The notes beneath the pieces are model-generated. The model saw only the letters and a list, made by a program, of their open reading frames with translations. It was not told the DNA's origin and searched no databases. A stretch of DNA of 64,000 nucleotides from the NCBI RefSeq assembly GCF_016908515.1, contig NZ_JAFBEA010000007.1, forward strand, positions 62,001 to 126,000. The letters are read 5' to 3'. This document shows positions 35,338-44,318 of the stretch, piece after piece. The position numbers and the translations under genes are program-made. Numbering within the stretch: the first letter of the stretch is position 1; each line of letters starts with the position of its first letter. This DNA is from Virgibacillus halotolerans. GTDB taxonomy: Bacteria > Bacillota > Bacilli > Bacillales > Amphibacillaceae.

Positions 35338-37641
35338 GTGGATAATAAGAGCAAATTATTGTTACAAGAACAACGGCGCGTAAACGATGTAATATTTGAA
35401 ATTGAAGCGAAGCAAACTCACCTACAACAAAATACAGGAAGCCTAAAGAAAGGCATCATCGAATTACGGAAAAATTTCTGGGAGGATGTAACTGTAAACG
35501 TCGATGAACCAGATGACATCATTGAAACGCAGGCCAGTATCAAACAACAAGCTGAATTGTTGTCCGAAAAGGAAAGAAGTCACGGGCATCAGCATGACCA
35601 ATTAAAAACGCTTGATCGACTACATGATAGTCCTTATTTTGGGCGGATTGATTTCCTGGAAGATGGCGAAAACTATCCAGATTCTATTTACATCGGGATG
35701 GCCTCATTAATGGATAAAGCAGACGAAAACTTTTTAGTCTATGACTGGCGAGCACCTATTTCAAGCATGTACTATGATTACACCTTAGGCCAAGCCAAAT
35801 ACGAAACAATGGACGGATCCATTCAAGGTGAAATCTCATTAAAGCGGCAATTCATTATAAAAAATGGCGAAATAGAAGGATTATTTGATACAGGTTTAAC
35901 TATTGGTGATCATTTACTACAGAAAATGCTTGGGAACCATTCCAGTACAAAGATGAAAAGCATTGTCTCCACAATCCAACAGGAGCAAAACCGAATTATC
36001 CGGGATGAAAAAAGTAAACTGTTGATTGTTCAAGGTGTCGCAGGAAGCGGAAAAACATCAGCAGTTCTTCAACGAATTGCCTATTTGCTTTATACGAATC
36101 GCAAAACATTGCAAGCAGGGAACATGCTTTTATTTTCCCCTAACCCATTATTCAATAGCTATGTAGCAACCGTTCTTCCTGAACTCGGCGAAGAAAACAT
36201 GCGTCAAACTACCTTCCAGGAGTATGCAGCGGAACGTATTGGGACGCAACATCTTATAGAAGACCCTTTCGAGCAGATGGAAACCATCCTTACGACCAAA
36301 GATAATGCAATCCGGATCGAAGGCATACAATATAAATCCAGCTTGGCATTTAAAGCGTTCATCGACAATTATATAGATGAATTAGCCCAACAAGGATTAC
36401 AATTTCATGATATTACCTTCCAGGAGAGGACAATCGTTTCTGCCGAAAAAATACAACAGCACTTTTATGGATTCGAGACTTCGATCTCGATCCCAAACCG
36501 ATTGGAAATGGTAGCGGAATGGCTTATGGATAAAATCGAGGAACAGGAACGCTATGAACAATACGAAGATTGGGTGACGGAGGAAATTGAACTGCTAGAC
36601 AAAGCGGACTATATGGATGCGTATCATGAAGCACAAAGAAATCAGCAATATGAAGACGAAACCTTTGACGACGTGGATCAGGAATGGGAAATACTAAGCG
36701 AGAATGTGGTTCGTGAACATTTTCAGCCGATTAAAGAGATGATTAGTGATTTAGGATTTATGGATGTAAAAGCAAGCTACAATCAACTTTTCAACGATGA
36801 GAAAGCATTGGGTAGCTTGCCTGAAAACTGGAAATCCATATGTAAAACAACACTGGAAAAACTAAACAATGATGAACTATTCTGGGAGGATGTAACGCCA
36901 TATATTTATTTTCTCGACCAACTTCAAGGAAGAAAATCCTACACACATATTCAACATGTTTTTATTGATGAGGCACAGGATTATTCACCATTTCAGTTTG
37001 CTTATTTGCAAGCACTTTTTCCCCATTGCCATATGACAATATTGGGAGATATGAATCAAGCAATTTATGTCCATTCGTTGACTTCAACCTCTATCCTAGA
37101 AAACGTTGCAACGGACAAACAGGAAAAGATCCAACTAATGCGCAGTTACCGTTCCACCAAACCGATTGTCGAATTTACGAGACAGTTGATCGAAGGGGGC
37201 GAACAGATCGAACCCTTTAACCGGGACGGTGATAAGCCAACATTGACAATCCGAAATAATGAACAGGAGTTAAGTGAGAAAATGCTTGATCGAATTCATC
37301 TTTTGCAATCATCGGGACACCAAACGATTGCGATTATCTGCAAAACGATGGCGGAAAGCAACCAAGCTTATCAGCAGTTGAAGTCGCAAACTACCGTTCA
37401 ATTGATGGATCAGGAAACATACACGTTTAACAAAGGACTGTTAATTCTCCCTGCTTATTTAGCCAAGGGCATCGAATTTGATGCAGTCATCATTTATGAT
37501 GCATCCGACTATAGCAAAGAATCGGAAAGAAATCTTTTCTATACCGCCTGTACCCGGGCCATGCATGAGCTGCATATGTTCTCATTGGAAGAGAGTAACA
37601 GGTTTATTGAAGAAGCTTCGCCTGAAACATATGTTTATTAG
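35338..37641 (+). CDS. helD: HelD-like RNA polymerase-associated helicase
   Basis: About 767 residues, UvrD/Rep-type superfamily 1 ATPase. The N-terminal coiled-coil arm (to about residue 90) and the following LVYDWRAPISSMYYDY segment are HelD features; Walker A is QGVAGSGKTSAVLQR, Walker B HVFIDEAQDYSPFQ, motif IV/V LMRSYRSTKPIVEFT. HelD dislodges RNA polymerase from DNA and promotes recycling. The open frame starts at 35293, but GGGAGTG precedes a GTG at 35338 with correct spacing, giving the usual length. The stop codon lies in the first bases of a repeat. Confidence 0.92.
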   Translation: MDNKSKLLLQEQRRVNDVIFEIEAKQTHLQQNTGSLKKGIIELRKNFWEDVTVNVDEPDDIIETQASIKQQAELLSEKERSHGHQHDQLKTLDRLHDSPYFGRIDFLEDGENYPDSIYIGMASLMDKADENFLVYDWRAPISSMYYDYTLGQAKYETMDGSIQGEISLKRQFIIKNGEIEGLFDTGLTIGDHLLQKMLGNHSSTKMKSIVSTIQQEQNRIIRDEKSKLLIVQGVAGSGKTSAVLQRIAYLLYTNRKTLQAGNMLLFSPNPLFNSYVATVLPELGEENMRQTTFQEYAAERIGTQHLIEDPFEQMETILTTKDNAIRIEGIQYKSSLAFKAFIDNYIDELAQQGLQFHDITFQERTIVSAEKIQQHFYGFETSISIPNRLEMVAEWLMDKIEEQERYEQYEDWVTEEIELLDKADYMDAYHEAQRNQQYEDETFDDVDQEWEILSENVVREHFQPIKEMISDLGFMDVKASYNQLFNDEKALGSLPENWKSICKTTLEKLNNDELFWEDVTPYIYFLDQLQGRKSYTHIQHVFIDEAQDYSPFQFAYLQALFPHCHMTILGDMNQAIYVHSLTSTSILENVATDKQEKIQLMRSYRSTKPIVEFTRQLIEGGEQIEPFNRDGDKPTLTIRNNEQELSEKMLDRIHLLQSSGHQTIAIICKTMAESNQAYQQLKSQTTVQLMDQETYTFNKGLLILPAYLAKGIEFDAVIIYDASDYSKESERNLFYTACTRAMHELHMFSLEESNRFIEEASPETYVY

Positions 37642-37706
37642 AAAACTTGGCATTCGCCAGGCCTTTTGGGCGAATTGCCTTAGTTGCATTTATGCAGTAA
37701 GAAAGC
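37635..37706 (+). repeat. dispersed repeat family 1, copy at the helD stop
   Basis: TTTATTAGAAAACTTGG, then GCATTCGCCAGGCCTTTTGG and CCTTAGTTGCATTTATGCAG. The helD TAG stop is part of the conserved edge. Confidence 0.75.
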
Positions 37707-37758
37707 AACATTTCCCACCCTATTATCACTTTAATCTGGTGGGAGAATGTTCCTTTTT
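37707..37758 (+). terminator. terminator downstream of helD
   Basis: AACATTTCCCACC pairs with GGTGGGAGAATGTT (one bulge), followed by CCTTTTTTG. Confidence 0.75.
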
Positions 37759-37853
37759 TGATGAAGCGGGAATAATTTCTAAATTAAGAAGGGATTTTCT
37801 CCATCAATTTCAATCCCGCCAGAATCTGTTCATTCCTATATTGTAAAAAGCAT

Positions 37854-38264
37854 TTAAAAAGAAGTGCCCTTTGTCTTCCCGAAACTGGGAATCTTTCCAG
37901 CGGTCGGATCTTCCCCTTCTATGAGACAATAGGCTTCGATCGTAAACCCTCCTGGCGCTTGAAGATAAAAAGTATAGGATCCATGAGAGAGTGCAGGTTC
38001 CTCTACTTCAAATCCATCCGCTTTTAAATGTTGGTTCAACGCATCCACCTCTTCTTTAGTTTCTTGTGGAAAACCAACATGGAATGTTTTTGGATAGTTT
38101 ACATCCTTACCTTTCATTAAATTTAACAAAAATCCATCGTCATCATACATGCCGACCATCGCATTTCCTAGGTTTAAACTACATCCTAGGCCAAAATAGG
38201 TTTCTAAGAACTTTTTTGCCGCAGCGACATCCGTTACTGTTAAATTAAGATGGTTGATCTTCAT
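37854..38264 (-). CDS. VOC-family protein (glyoxalase/bleomycin resistance fold)
   Basis: 136 residues, two beta-alpha-beta-beta-beta repeats. Typical start MKINHLNLTVTDVAAAKKFL and metal-ligand-type positions His5 and the glutamate in GGFTIEAYC. Could be a small-molecule isomerase, dioxygenase or binding protein; no specific function can be given. Monocistronic. Confidence 0.83.
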   Translation of the reverse strand: MKINHLNLTVTDVAAAKKFLETYFGLGCSLNLGNAMVGMYDDDGFLLNLMKGKDVNYPKTFHVGFPQETKEEVDALNQHLKADGFEVEEPALSHGSYTFYLQAPGGFTIEAYCLIEGEDPTAGKIPSFGKTKGTSF

Positions 38265-38452
38265 TGTAATCCCCTCACTTTTTCTTTTGTTTTTTGCTTA
38301 TTACATGCATGTTTTGCTTTTTGCAAAACGTTTGATTCCTTCCAAATCCTTAGCAAAGTGCAAAAGCCATCCGATTGCTTCATTCAAATTAGCTCCTAAA
38401 AGGTAAAATACCTAATTGATTATTTGAGGCTATTTATAGAAAGCCAAGCAGT

Positions 38453-39991
38453 TTACAACGAATCATGCTTTGCTTCGTCATCTCCATTTTCTGAAACGGT
38501 AACCCGGGTATTCCCCATCATGAAGACAACGATGACCGCAATGCCGACCGGAATAAGTGAAAGGAGGAAAATATGCGCAACTGAGTTGGACATTGCATCA
38601 ATAATTTTCTCTAGAATTACAGTAGGCACATTTGCACGCACACTTGGTTCGAAAATCTGACTCACGTCACTCACATTCCCCATTACTGCATCCGTATTCT
38701 CCCCCATACCCTTGAAACCTTCAGTTAGATTATTGGTAAACATCTTGCTTTGAATCGTACCAAAAATAGTAACTCCTAGCGTCATTCCAAGCGTACGTAC
38801 GAACGAATTGGTTGAGATTGCCGTACCACGGTGGCGAGATTCCAAATTATGCTGAGAAGACGTCGGTAGCAATGAAAACGAGAATCCCATACCAAATCCT
38901 ACGAGAATCATATATACCGTAAGCGTCATACGGGCTGAATCTGGTGTAAGCGTACCGAGCAAAAACATTCCAACAAAATAAGGAATAACGGAAAGGATCA
39001 TCAAGTTGCGATAACTTGTTTTTGTCGAGAAGATACCTCCCATCGCGCTTCCTACAACAGTCCCTAGCATCATTGGTGTCAGGATCAGTCCAGCACTGGT
39101 AGACGTGGCTCCATATACCGCCTGAACATAGATAGGAATATAAACGACCAAGCAAATAAATGTAGCGCCATACAGAAAAGCTAGAATTTGGGAAGTAGCA
39201 AATAAACGACGTTTAAACAAAAAGAACGGCAATATTGGGTCTTCAGCTCGCCATTCCACGAAAAGGAACACAATAGCGAAAACAGTGAAACTGGCAAACA
39301 ATGCAATGATAGGTGTTGAATTCCATTCATACTGATCGCCCCCCAGCTCCAGTGCAAACATCAAGCTAACGACAGCAATAACAAGTGTCGAGGCCCCCCA
39401 CCAGTCGATCTTCTCCTTCGTATACGACAAAGATTCTTTATAATACTTCATAGTCAGAATGAACGAAATGATACCAATCGGCACGTTAATATAAAATATC
39501 CATGCCCAGCCTAAAGCGTCTGTAATAAAAGCACCGAGAAGTGGGCCAACAACACTTGCTACACCGAATACTGCACCAAGCAATCCAATCATTTTCCCCC
39601 GTTTTTCTGGTGGAAAGATGTCAAATACAATAGTAAAGGCTATTGGCATCAACGCGCCGCCGCCAACCCCTTGAATTGCACGAAAAATACTGAGCTGCTC
39701 CATAGACTGAGCAAAACCGCACAGTACCGAACCAAATAAGAACATCAATATACCAAAAATAAAAAATCTTTTTCTGCCATACATATCGGATAATTTACCA
39801 AATATCGGCATACCTGCCATTGTTCCGACGATATAAGCAGCCGTAACCCAAGCGAATTTATCTAGTCCACCAAGGTCGGATACAATCGATCCCATTGCCG
39901 TTGCAACAATGGTATTGTCAATCGCTGACATAAATACAGCCAGTAACAAGCCTGCCACAACTAACTTCGTATTACTTTTTGCAGTCTCCAT
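38453..39991 (-). CDS. DHA2-family multidrug MFS exporter (14 TM)
   Basis: 512 residues with about 14 transmembrane segments. MFS motif GKLSDMYGRKRFFIFG, motif C-like GPLLGAFITDALGWAWIFYINVP and the N-terminal SAIDNTIVATAM match EmrB/QacA-type proton-driven drug exporters. It diverges from a MarR regulator; the shared 127-base intergenic region carries two palindromes, so drug-inducible derepression is likely. Confidence 0.9.
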   Translation of the reverse strand: METAKSNTKLVVAGLLLAVFMSAIDNTIVATAMGSIVSDLGGLDKFAWVTAAYIVGTMAGMPIFGKLSDMYGRKRFFIFGILMFLFGSVLCGFAQSMEQLSIFRAIQGVGGGALMPIAFTIVFDIFPPEKRGKMIGLLGAVFGVASVVGPLLGAFITDALGWAWIFYINVPIGIISFILTMKYYKESLSYTKEKIDWWGASTLVIAVVSLMFALELGGDQYEWNSTPIIALFASFTVFAIVFLFVEWRAEDPILPFFLFKRRLFATSQILAFLYGATFICLVVYIPIYVQAVYGATSTSAGLILTPMMLGTVVGSAMGGIFSTKTSYRNLMILSVIPYFVGMFLLGTLTPDSARMTLTVYMILVGFGMGFSFSLLPTSSQHNLESRHRGTAISTNSFVRTLGMTLGVTIFGTIQSKMFTNNLTEGFKGMGENTDAVMGNVSDVSQIFEPSVRANVPTVILEKIIDAMSNSVAHIFLLSLIPVGIAVIVVFMMGNTRVTVSENGDDEAKHDSL

Positions 39992-40050
39992 CTGTAAACC
40001 CCTTTACAATCTATTAATGACTTCGATATAATGGACTTATATAATTGCAC

Positions 40051-40073
40051 GATAAACAAGTATCTAGTTTGTC
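40051..40073. promoter_or_regulatory. imperfect palindrome in the marR/DHA2 intergenic region
   Basis: GATAAACAAG and CTAGTTTGTC are partly symmetrical around 40062. Possible second MarR site. Confidence 0.4.
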
Positions 40074-40075
40074 GA

Positions 40076-40096
40076 ATATCTCGATCATCAAGATAT
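40076..40096. promoter_or_regulatory. MarR-type operator palindrome
   Basis: ATATCTCGATCATCAAGATAT is a 21-base palindrome with 10-bp arms and one mismatched pair, 22 bases upstream of the marR start. Size and symmetry are typical of MarR-dimer sites. Confidence 0.65.
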
Positions 40097-40118
40097 ACTT
40101 TAAAGGGAGGTTTTTCTT

Positions 40119-40613
40119 TTGTCAAGCTATCAACAAAATAAAACTACAGATTCACAGGAAAACTTTGTCTCGCTCATGCGTGGACTGGGGACCAGAACGG
40201 TATTATACCAACAAAACGTAGCTAGCTCTCTTGGGTTATACAATCATGATTTCACATCCGTAGATATCCTGCGTGAAACTGGTCCAATCACTGCCGGAGA
40301 GCTATCAAAGAAAACTGGGCTTGCTACGGGTAGCGTCACCGCATTAGTTGACCGACTTGAAAAAATTGGTTATGTTCGCAGGCAAAATGATCCCAGTGAC
40401 CGACGGAGAGTGATTATTGTCCCCGAATATGAAACAAAAGAAGAGATGGTCAATGCGTACGACCCACTTCACAAAGCAATGATTAAACTGGCTTCATCTT
40501 ATACACCTGAAGAACTGGAGCTTATAACGCAGTTTCTAGATAAAGCAGGTACGGTTCTGGAGGATCAGATTCAACATCTTAGCTCCACTAAAAGTAACAA
40601 GTCTTCTTCCTGA
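40119..40613 (+). CDS. MarR-family transcriptional regulator
   Basis: 164 residues. Winged helix: ITAGELSKKTGLATGSVTAL (recognition helix), then LEKIGYVRRQNDPSDRRRVI (wing), flanked by dimerisation helices. The start is a TTG nine bases after AAAGGGAGG. It probably represses itself and the divergent DHA2 exporter through the palindromes between them. Inducer unknown. Confidence 0.88.
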   Translation: MSSYQQNKTTDSQENFVSLMRGLGTRTVLYQQNVASSLGLYNHDFTSVDILRETGPITAGELSKKTGLATGSVTALVDRLEKIGYVRRQNDPSDRRRVIIVPEYETKEEMVNAYDPLHKAMIKLASSYTPEELELITQFLDKAGTVLEDQIQHLSSTKSNKSSS

Positions 40614-40655
40614 ACTTAATATTTTCGTATGGAACCTTATATTAAAATAAACAAG

Positions 40656-40695
40656 AAAAAACCATTTTGAACAATAATTGAGCAAAATGGTTTTT
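40656..40695 (+). terminator. terminator of the marR gene
   Basis: AAAAACCATTTTG pairs with CAAAATGGTTTTT; a T run follows. Confidence 0.85.
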
Positions 40696-40714
40696 GATTT
40701 GACTTTCTATTTTA

Positions 40715-40780
40715 TTTTTATCGCAGTTTGACGGGCAGTAAAACCCCTACTGAATGAAGTTTCACTTTATGTGACGGAAA
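40715..40780 (-). repeat. dispersed repeat family 3
   Basis: TATCGCAGTTTGACGGGCAG, then TAAAACCCCTACTGAATGAAG and TTTCACTTTATG. The most complete copy in the window. Confidence 0.65.
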
Positions 40781-40890
40781 TTTTTCAACACCTATTACGT
40801 ATAACCATTATTCCCCTACTAATATAGTCACGCTTTCAATCCTACAAACTAGTTAATACGTTGAGTAATATAACGAAACTGTTCCTTTTG

Positions 40891-41184
40891 TTACCAATAA
40901 GGTTCTTCTTCATTAGACAGTTTCAATACGAATGGGTAGACACTAAACAAAATGACGACGGCTAGAAGACCGAATATAATTGCTGAAACGAGCGATAGGT
41001 CCAATAATATATTTGCTGCAAGCATTGCAATTAAACTGATCAATACACTAATCATACCGTTCTTCATTCTGGATTTGGCTGACTCATATTGCTTTTCCCC
41101 GCAATAGGGGCATTTCAATTTAAACAATGTTTTCATCGTCTGTTTCCATGTCCATTCTTTCCCGCAACTTTGGCAAACCGGCAT
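40891..41184 (-). CDS. TIGR04104-like zinc-ribbon membrane protein
   Basis: 97 residues. An N-terminal zinc ribbon (CQSCGKEWTWKQT, then KLKCPYCGEKQY; two CxxC pairs) is followed by two transmembrane helices. This matches a small Bacillaceae family of unknown function (TIGR04104). The ATG at 41184 follows AGGTGGG at seven bases and is preferred to an earlier in-frame start. Monocistronic. Confidence 0.75.
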   Translation of the reverse strand: MPVCQSCGKEWTWKQTMKTLFKLKCPYCGEKQYESAKSRMKNGMISVLISLIAMLAANILLDLSLVSAIIFGLLAVVILFSVYPFVLKLSNEEEPYW

Positions 41185-41212
41185 CACTAGACCCACCTTC
41201 TTCTTATTATCA

Positions 41213-41275
41213 AAGGACAGTCCCTTATCGCTTTAGCGCTTTAACGTGGTAGTATTGTGGGGGACAGTCCCCTTA
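41213..41275. repeat. GGGACAGTCCCC element, copy b
   Basis: GGACAGTCCC, then ATCGCTTTAGCGCTTTAACG and GGGGGACAGTCCCC. The inner part is the reverse complement of the element at 33785. Confidence 0.75.
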
Positions 41276-41746
41276 CATAAACGTCTTCGGCATTACGGCC
41301 GCTACTACTTCTCCGGTTACGCAACATACATCATCTGCAAAAACTTCTGTATGTATCTTCCATTTCTTTGGATGGATTTCCTCTATTGTACCGACTGCTT
41401 TTAAAGGCACGCCATGTGGTGTTGGTTTTACAAAGTTCACATTTAATGAGGCGGTTACAAATCTTGGTGGTTCAACACCATCTCCAGGTTCATGGCCATT
41501 TTTCCGATGCAATGCAAGGGAGGCTGACCCTGTACCATGACAATCTATTAGCGATGCAATTAAACCCCCATAAACAAAACCAGGGATGGCTGTTTGCTCC
41601 GGTCGTGGTTCATATACCGTTACGGTTTTCTCCCCCTGCCAACCTGTTCGTAAATGCATTCCCTCTTCATTCAACCTGCCACAACCATAACACCAGGAAT
41701 AATCGTCAGCATACTCATCTTGAATTGCGTTTATAACTTTCCCCAT
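41273..41746 (-). CDS. PaaI/THEM4-like hotdog thioesterase
   Basis: 157 residues. The hotdog-fold core contains VYGGLIASLIDCHGTGSASL, with the catalytic-type Asp of the hotdog helix (LIDCHG), and TASLNVNFVKPTPHG. A Cys-containing N-terminal segment (WCYGCGRLNEEGMHLR) resembles the THEM4/PaaI subgroup. Likely hydrolyses an acyl-CoA; the acyl group is unknown. A GGGGACAGTCCCC hairpin lies on each side of the gene. Confidence 0.82.
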   Translation of the reverse strand: MGKVINAIQDEYADDYSWCYGCGRLNEEGMHLRTGWQGEKTVTVYEPRPEQTAIPGFVYGGLIASLIDCHGTGSASLALHRKNGHEPGDGVEPPRFVTASLNVNFVKPTPHGVPLKAVGTIEEIHPKKWKIHTEVFADDVCCVTGEVVAAVMPKTFM

Positions 41747-41805
41747 TACAAATCGCCTCCCTTTTTAGAATAGTATAACATATCAGAATTACCCTGCGCA
41801 CGATT

Positions 41806-41828
41806 AAAAAGGGGACAGTCCCCTTTTT
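41806..41828 (-). terminator. GGGGACAGTCCCC minimal hairpin, terminator of the MFS gene
   Basis: A perfect palindrome AAAAAGGGGAC/GTCCCCTTTTT overlapping the MFS stop codon. It has the shape of an intrinsic terminator in both directions. Confidence 0.8.
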
Positions 41829-42966
41829 AAGTGTGTTTATTCTTTCTAGACATATACAATAAAACCATGCCAATAGTTAGCATAATCGCCGCGCTAGTTG
41901 TAAAGGGCAACCCAATAATTTCAGCTGCAGCTCCGGACATAAAGGATCCGACAACAGAACCAAGGGAGAAAAATGCATAGAAAATACCATAAGCTTTTCC
42001 CCGGTCAACCTTCGAGGACGCGTCGGCGACGATTCGATTCATTGCCGGGAATACAAACGCAAATCCAACCCCATATACAACCATTAGTAAAAAGCTAATA
42101 GTATAATTGGCAGTAAAGTTCAGCAATATATGTACAAAAGCAATCATGGATAAGCCAATAACAACCAATATAATAGATGAGAAATGATCAAACATCCGAT
42201 TTAACGGCGTCAAAAAGACGATTAAGGCAACAATGCCGAATGTACTCAGCAGCATACCTGTTGTTTCCGAATCGAGTCCCATTTCCGCTACTTTTAATGG
42301 GAGAGCAAATGCTAATGTACCATTACTAACCATCAAAGCAAAAGCTGCCAACGAAGCTTGCAGTAGCAATCTATCCTTCATTAATGGAACAAAGTGCTTG
42401 AGGGAAACACCTTCCCTTTCCGAGGAGGTAAAGGACTCCTTCACAAACAATAATAATAGTATCGTAGCGATAAAAAATAATCCGGCGACAAGGAAGAAAA
42501 CATAATCAATTTGAGATCTTGCAGCCATGATTCCGCCGAGTGCTGGACCAATGATAGCTGCTGTTCCGATACATGCACCTGTTAATGCCATCGATTTTCC
42601 TCTGGTGTTTTTATTTGTCTGATCACCTACATAGGCGAAAGCTGCAGGAATTAAGACACCGCCAGCCAAACCGTGTAGCAATCGAATCACGAAAAGCTGT
42701 TCACCCGTTTGTGCAAATGGATATAACAATAGAATGAAGGCTGCACCAAGCATACCTACCAACAACATCCTTTTTCGTCCGAAACGATCGTTCCAATGAC
42801 CGCCTATAATATTACCTATCATATTTGTAAGCGAGTAAATCGCGACAATACCTCCCGCTAGAATATGCGATGAACCGAGTTCCAACGCATAAGGTGTTAT
42901 AATTGGCAATTGGATAAATGTATCTAAAAAAGAAACAATAATAATAAAGTAGAGCATTTTAGTCAT
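41827..42966 (-). CDS. MFS transporter (drug efflux-like)
   Basis: About 379 residues, 12 transmembrane segments. Motif A GGHWNDRFGRKRMLLVG; motif C region ALTGACIGTAAIIGPALGG. The start at 42966 follows AGAGGAA; the 13-codon upstream extension is discarded. Stand-alone, no linked regulator. Substrate unknown. Confidence 0.85.
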   Translation of the reverse strand: MTKMLYFIIIVSFLDTFIQLPIITPYALELGSSHILAGGIVAIYSLTNMIGNIIGGHWNDRFGRKRMLLVGMLGAAFILLLYPFAQTGEQLFVIRLLHGLAGGVLIPAAFAYVGDQTNKNTRGKSMALTGACIGTAAIIGPALGGIMAARSQIDYVFFLVAGLFFIATILLLLFVKESFTSSEREGVSLKHFVPLMKDRLLLQASLAAFALMVSNGTLAFALPLKVAEMGLDSETTGMLLSTFGIVALIVFLTPLNRMFDHFSSIILVVIGLSMIAFVHILLNFTANYTISFLLMVVYGVGFAFVFPAMNRIVADASSKVDRGKAYGIFYAFFSLGSVVGSFMSGAAAEIIGLPFTTSAAIMLTIGMVLLYMSRKNKHT

Positions 42967-43182
42967 AAGTAATTCCTCTCTTTCTACCTCTGTATTATAC
43001 CGCAAAATACAGGATATTAAATAAAAAGGATTTACTAAAAAATCAGACTTAGAGATCCCTCTGGTTTTCTAGTCTTACATTTGTTACTCTTTAGGCAGGA
43101 GCGTTTTCTATGCCATTTTAAATTTTTATTTTTTCACGTGGATAACCCGAATTTATTTCACAAAGGGCAGGGGGATTTTAAT

Positions 43183-44244
43183 ATGAAAAGGTTAGTCATT
43201 TTGGGTGGTGGTTACGGCGGAATAAAGATTCTGCTCAGTCTATTAGACCATCAATTACCTGAAGATGTGCACATTACACTAGTTGATCGGAATCCATATC
43301 ACTCATTGAAGACAGAGTTTTTTACAATCGCAGCAGGGACAGTCGCTGAGCGGGATGTGCGACTGGATTTTCCTGATGATAACCGGATTAACTATGTTTA
43401 TAAAGAGATTAATAAGATTGATTCAGAAAACCAAAAAATCACATTTGAAAATTCAACGGAAGTTATTTCCTATGATTACCTCGTGATTGGACTCGGATGT
43501 GAAGATAATTACCATGGGGTTGAAGGCGTAGAGGAATTTACAGAAAGTGTCCAAACATTCGCCAAGGCGCGTCATACTGGTCTTGCTGTCGGGAATTTGA
43601 AGGCCTACGGAAAAGTATCCATCGTAGGTGCTGGTCTAAGCGGGATTGAGGTTGCTTCTGAAATTAGAGAAAGCAGACCGGACTTAAACATCCGATTGCT
43701 TGATCGGGGAGCATCTGTATTGAAGGCATTTGATTCAAAAATTCAAGACTATGTTGCGGAATGGTTTATTGCAAACGATGTAGATGTGCTACACCACGCC
43801 AATGTTGAGTATGTGGAGAAAGACGGCGTATGTAACAACGGTGTTTGCTATGTCAACGACGTTACCATTTGGACAGCAGGAGTGCAGCCACATCACTTAG
43901 TAAGAGAATTACCATTTACAAAAGATAGACAAGAAAAAATCGTATTGAACGATTATTATCAGGTACCAGAAAGTCCAAACGTGTATGTTGTTGGAGACTG
44001 TGCTTCCTCTGAGTTCTCCCCAAGTGGTCAGTTGGCCGGTCAACAGGGGGAACAGATCGCCGAAGTTTTATTAGCTGTATTACAGGATAAGAAACCAAAG
44101 AAACCAAAAGAAATAAAACTAAAAGGTACACTTGGATCCTTAGGTAAGTCAGATGGCTTTGGCAACATGATGCAAATGCCAATCACAGGGCTTGTACCAC
44201 GCATTGCAAAGTCTGGGGTGCTTTGGTTGAATAAACGTCATTAA
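43183..44244 (+). CDS. type II NADH dehydrogenase-like FAD oxidoreductase
   Basis: 353 residues, pyridine nucleotide-disulphide oxidoreductase fold. FAD-binding LGGGYGGIKILL at the N terminus, a second dinucleotide site SIVGAGLSGIEVASEI near residue 150, and the FAD ribityl motif VYVVGDCASSEFSPSGQLAGQQG. Length and layout fit the YutJ/YumB group of Bacillus. It probably passes electrons from NAD(P)H to quinone at the membrane face. The open frame begins at 43081, but GGGGG precedes the ATG at 43183. Confidence 0.87.
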   Translation: MKRLVILGGGYGGIKILLSLLDHQLPEDVHITLVDRNPYHSLKTEFFTIAAGTVAERDVRLDFPDDNRINYVYKEINKIDSENQKITFENSTEVISYDYLVIGLGCEDNYHGVEGVEEFTESVQTFAKARHTGLAVGNLKAYGKVSIVGAGLSGIEVASEIRESRPDLNIRLLDRGASVLKAFDSKIQDYVAEWFIANDVDVLHHANVEYVEKDGVCNNGVCYVNDVTIWTAGVQPHHLVRELPFTKDRQEKIVLNDYYQVPESPNVYVVGDCASSEFSPSGQLAGQQGEQIAEVLLAVLQDKKPKKPKEIKLKGTLGSLGKSDGFGNMMQMPITGLVPRIAKSGVLWLNKRH

Positions 44245-44264
44245 ATTGTATAAAATGTGGAGAG

Positions 44265-44293
44265 GGATCAGGTTTATACCCTGATCCTTTTTT
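44265..44293 (+). terminator. terminator of the NADH dehydrogenase-like gene
   Basis: GGATCAGG/CCTGATCC stem followed by six T. Confidence 0.85.
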
Positions 44294-44318
44294 ACTTTTA
44301 TGAAGGAGCTAAAGAAAA

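Noticed and set aside
40069-40099. sigma-A promoter for marR (TTGTCG/TATACT)
   Set aside because: The spacer would be 19 bases and the start would fall on the ribosome binding site, so only the palindrome is reported.
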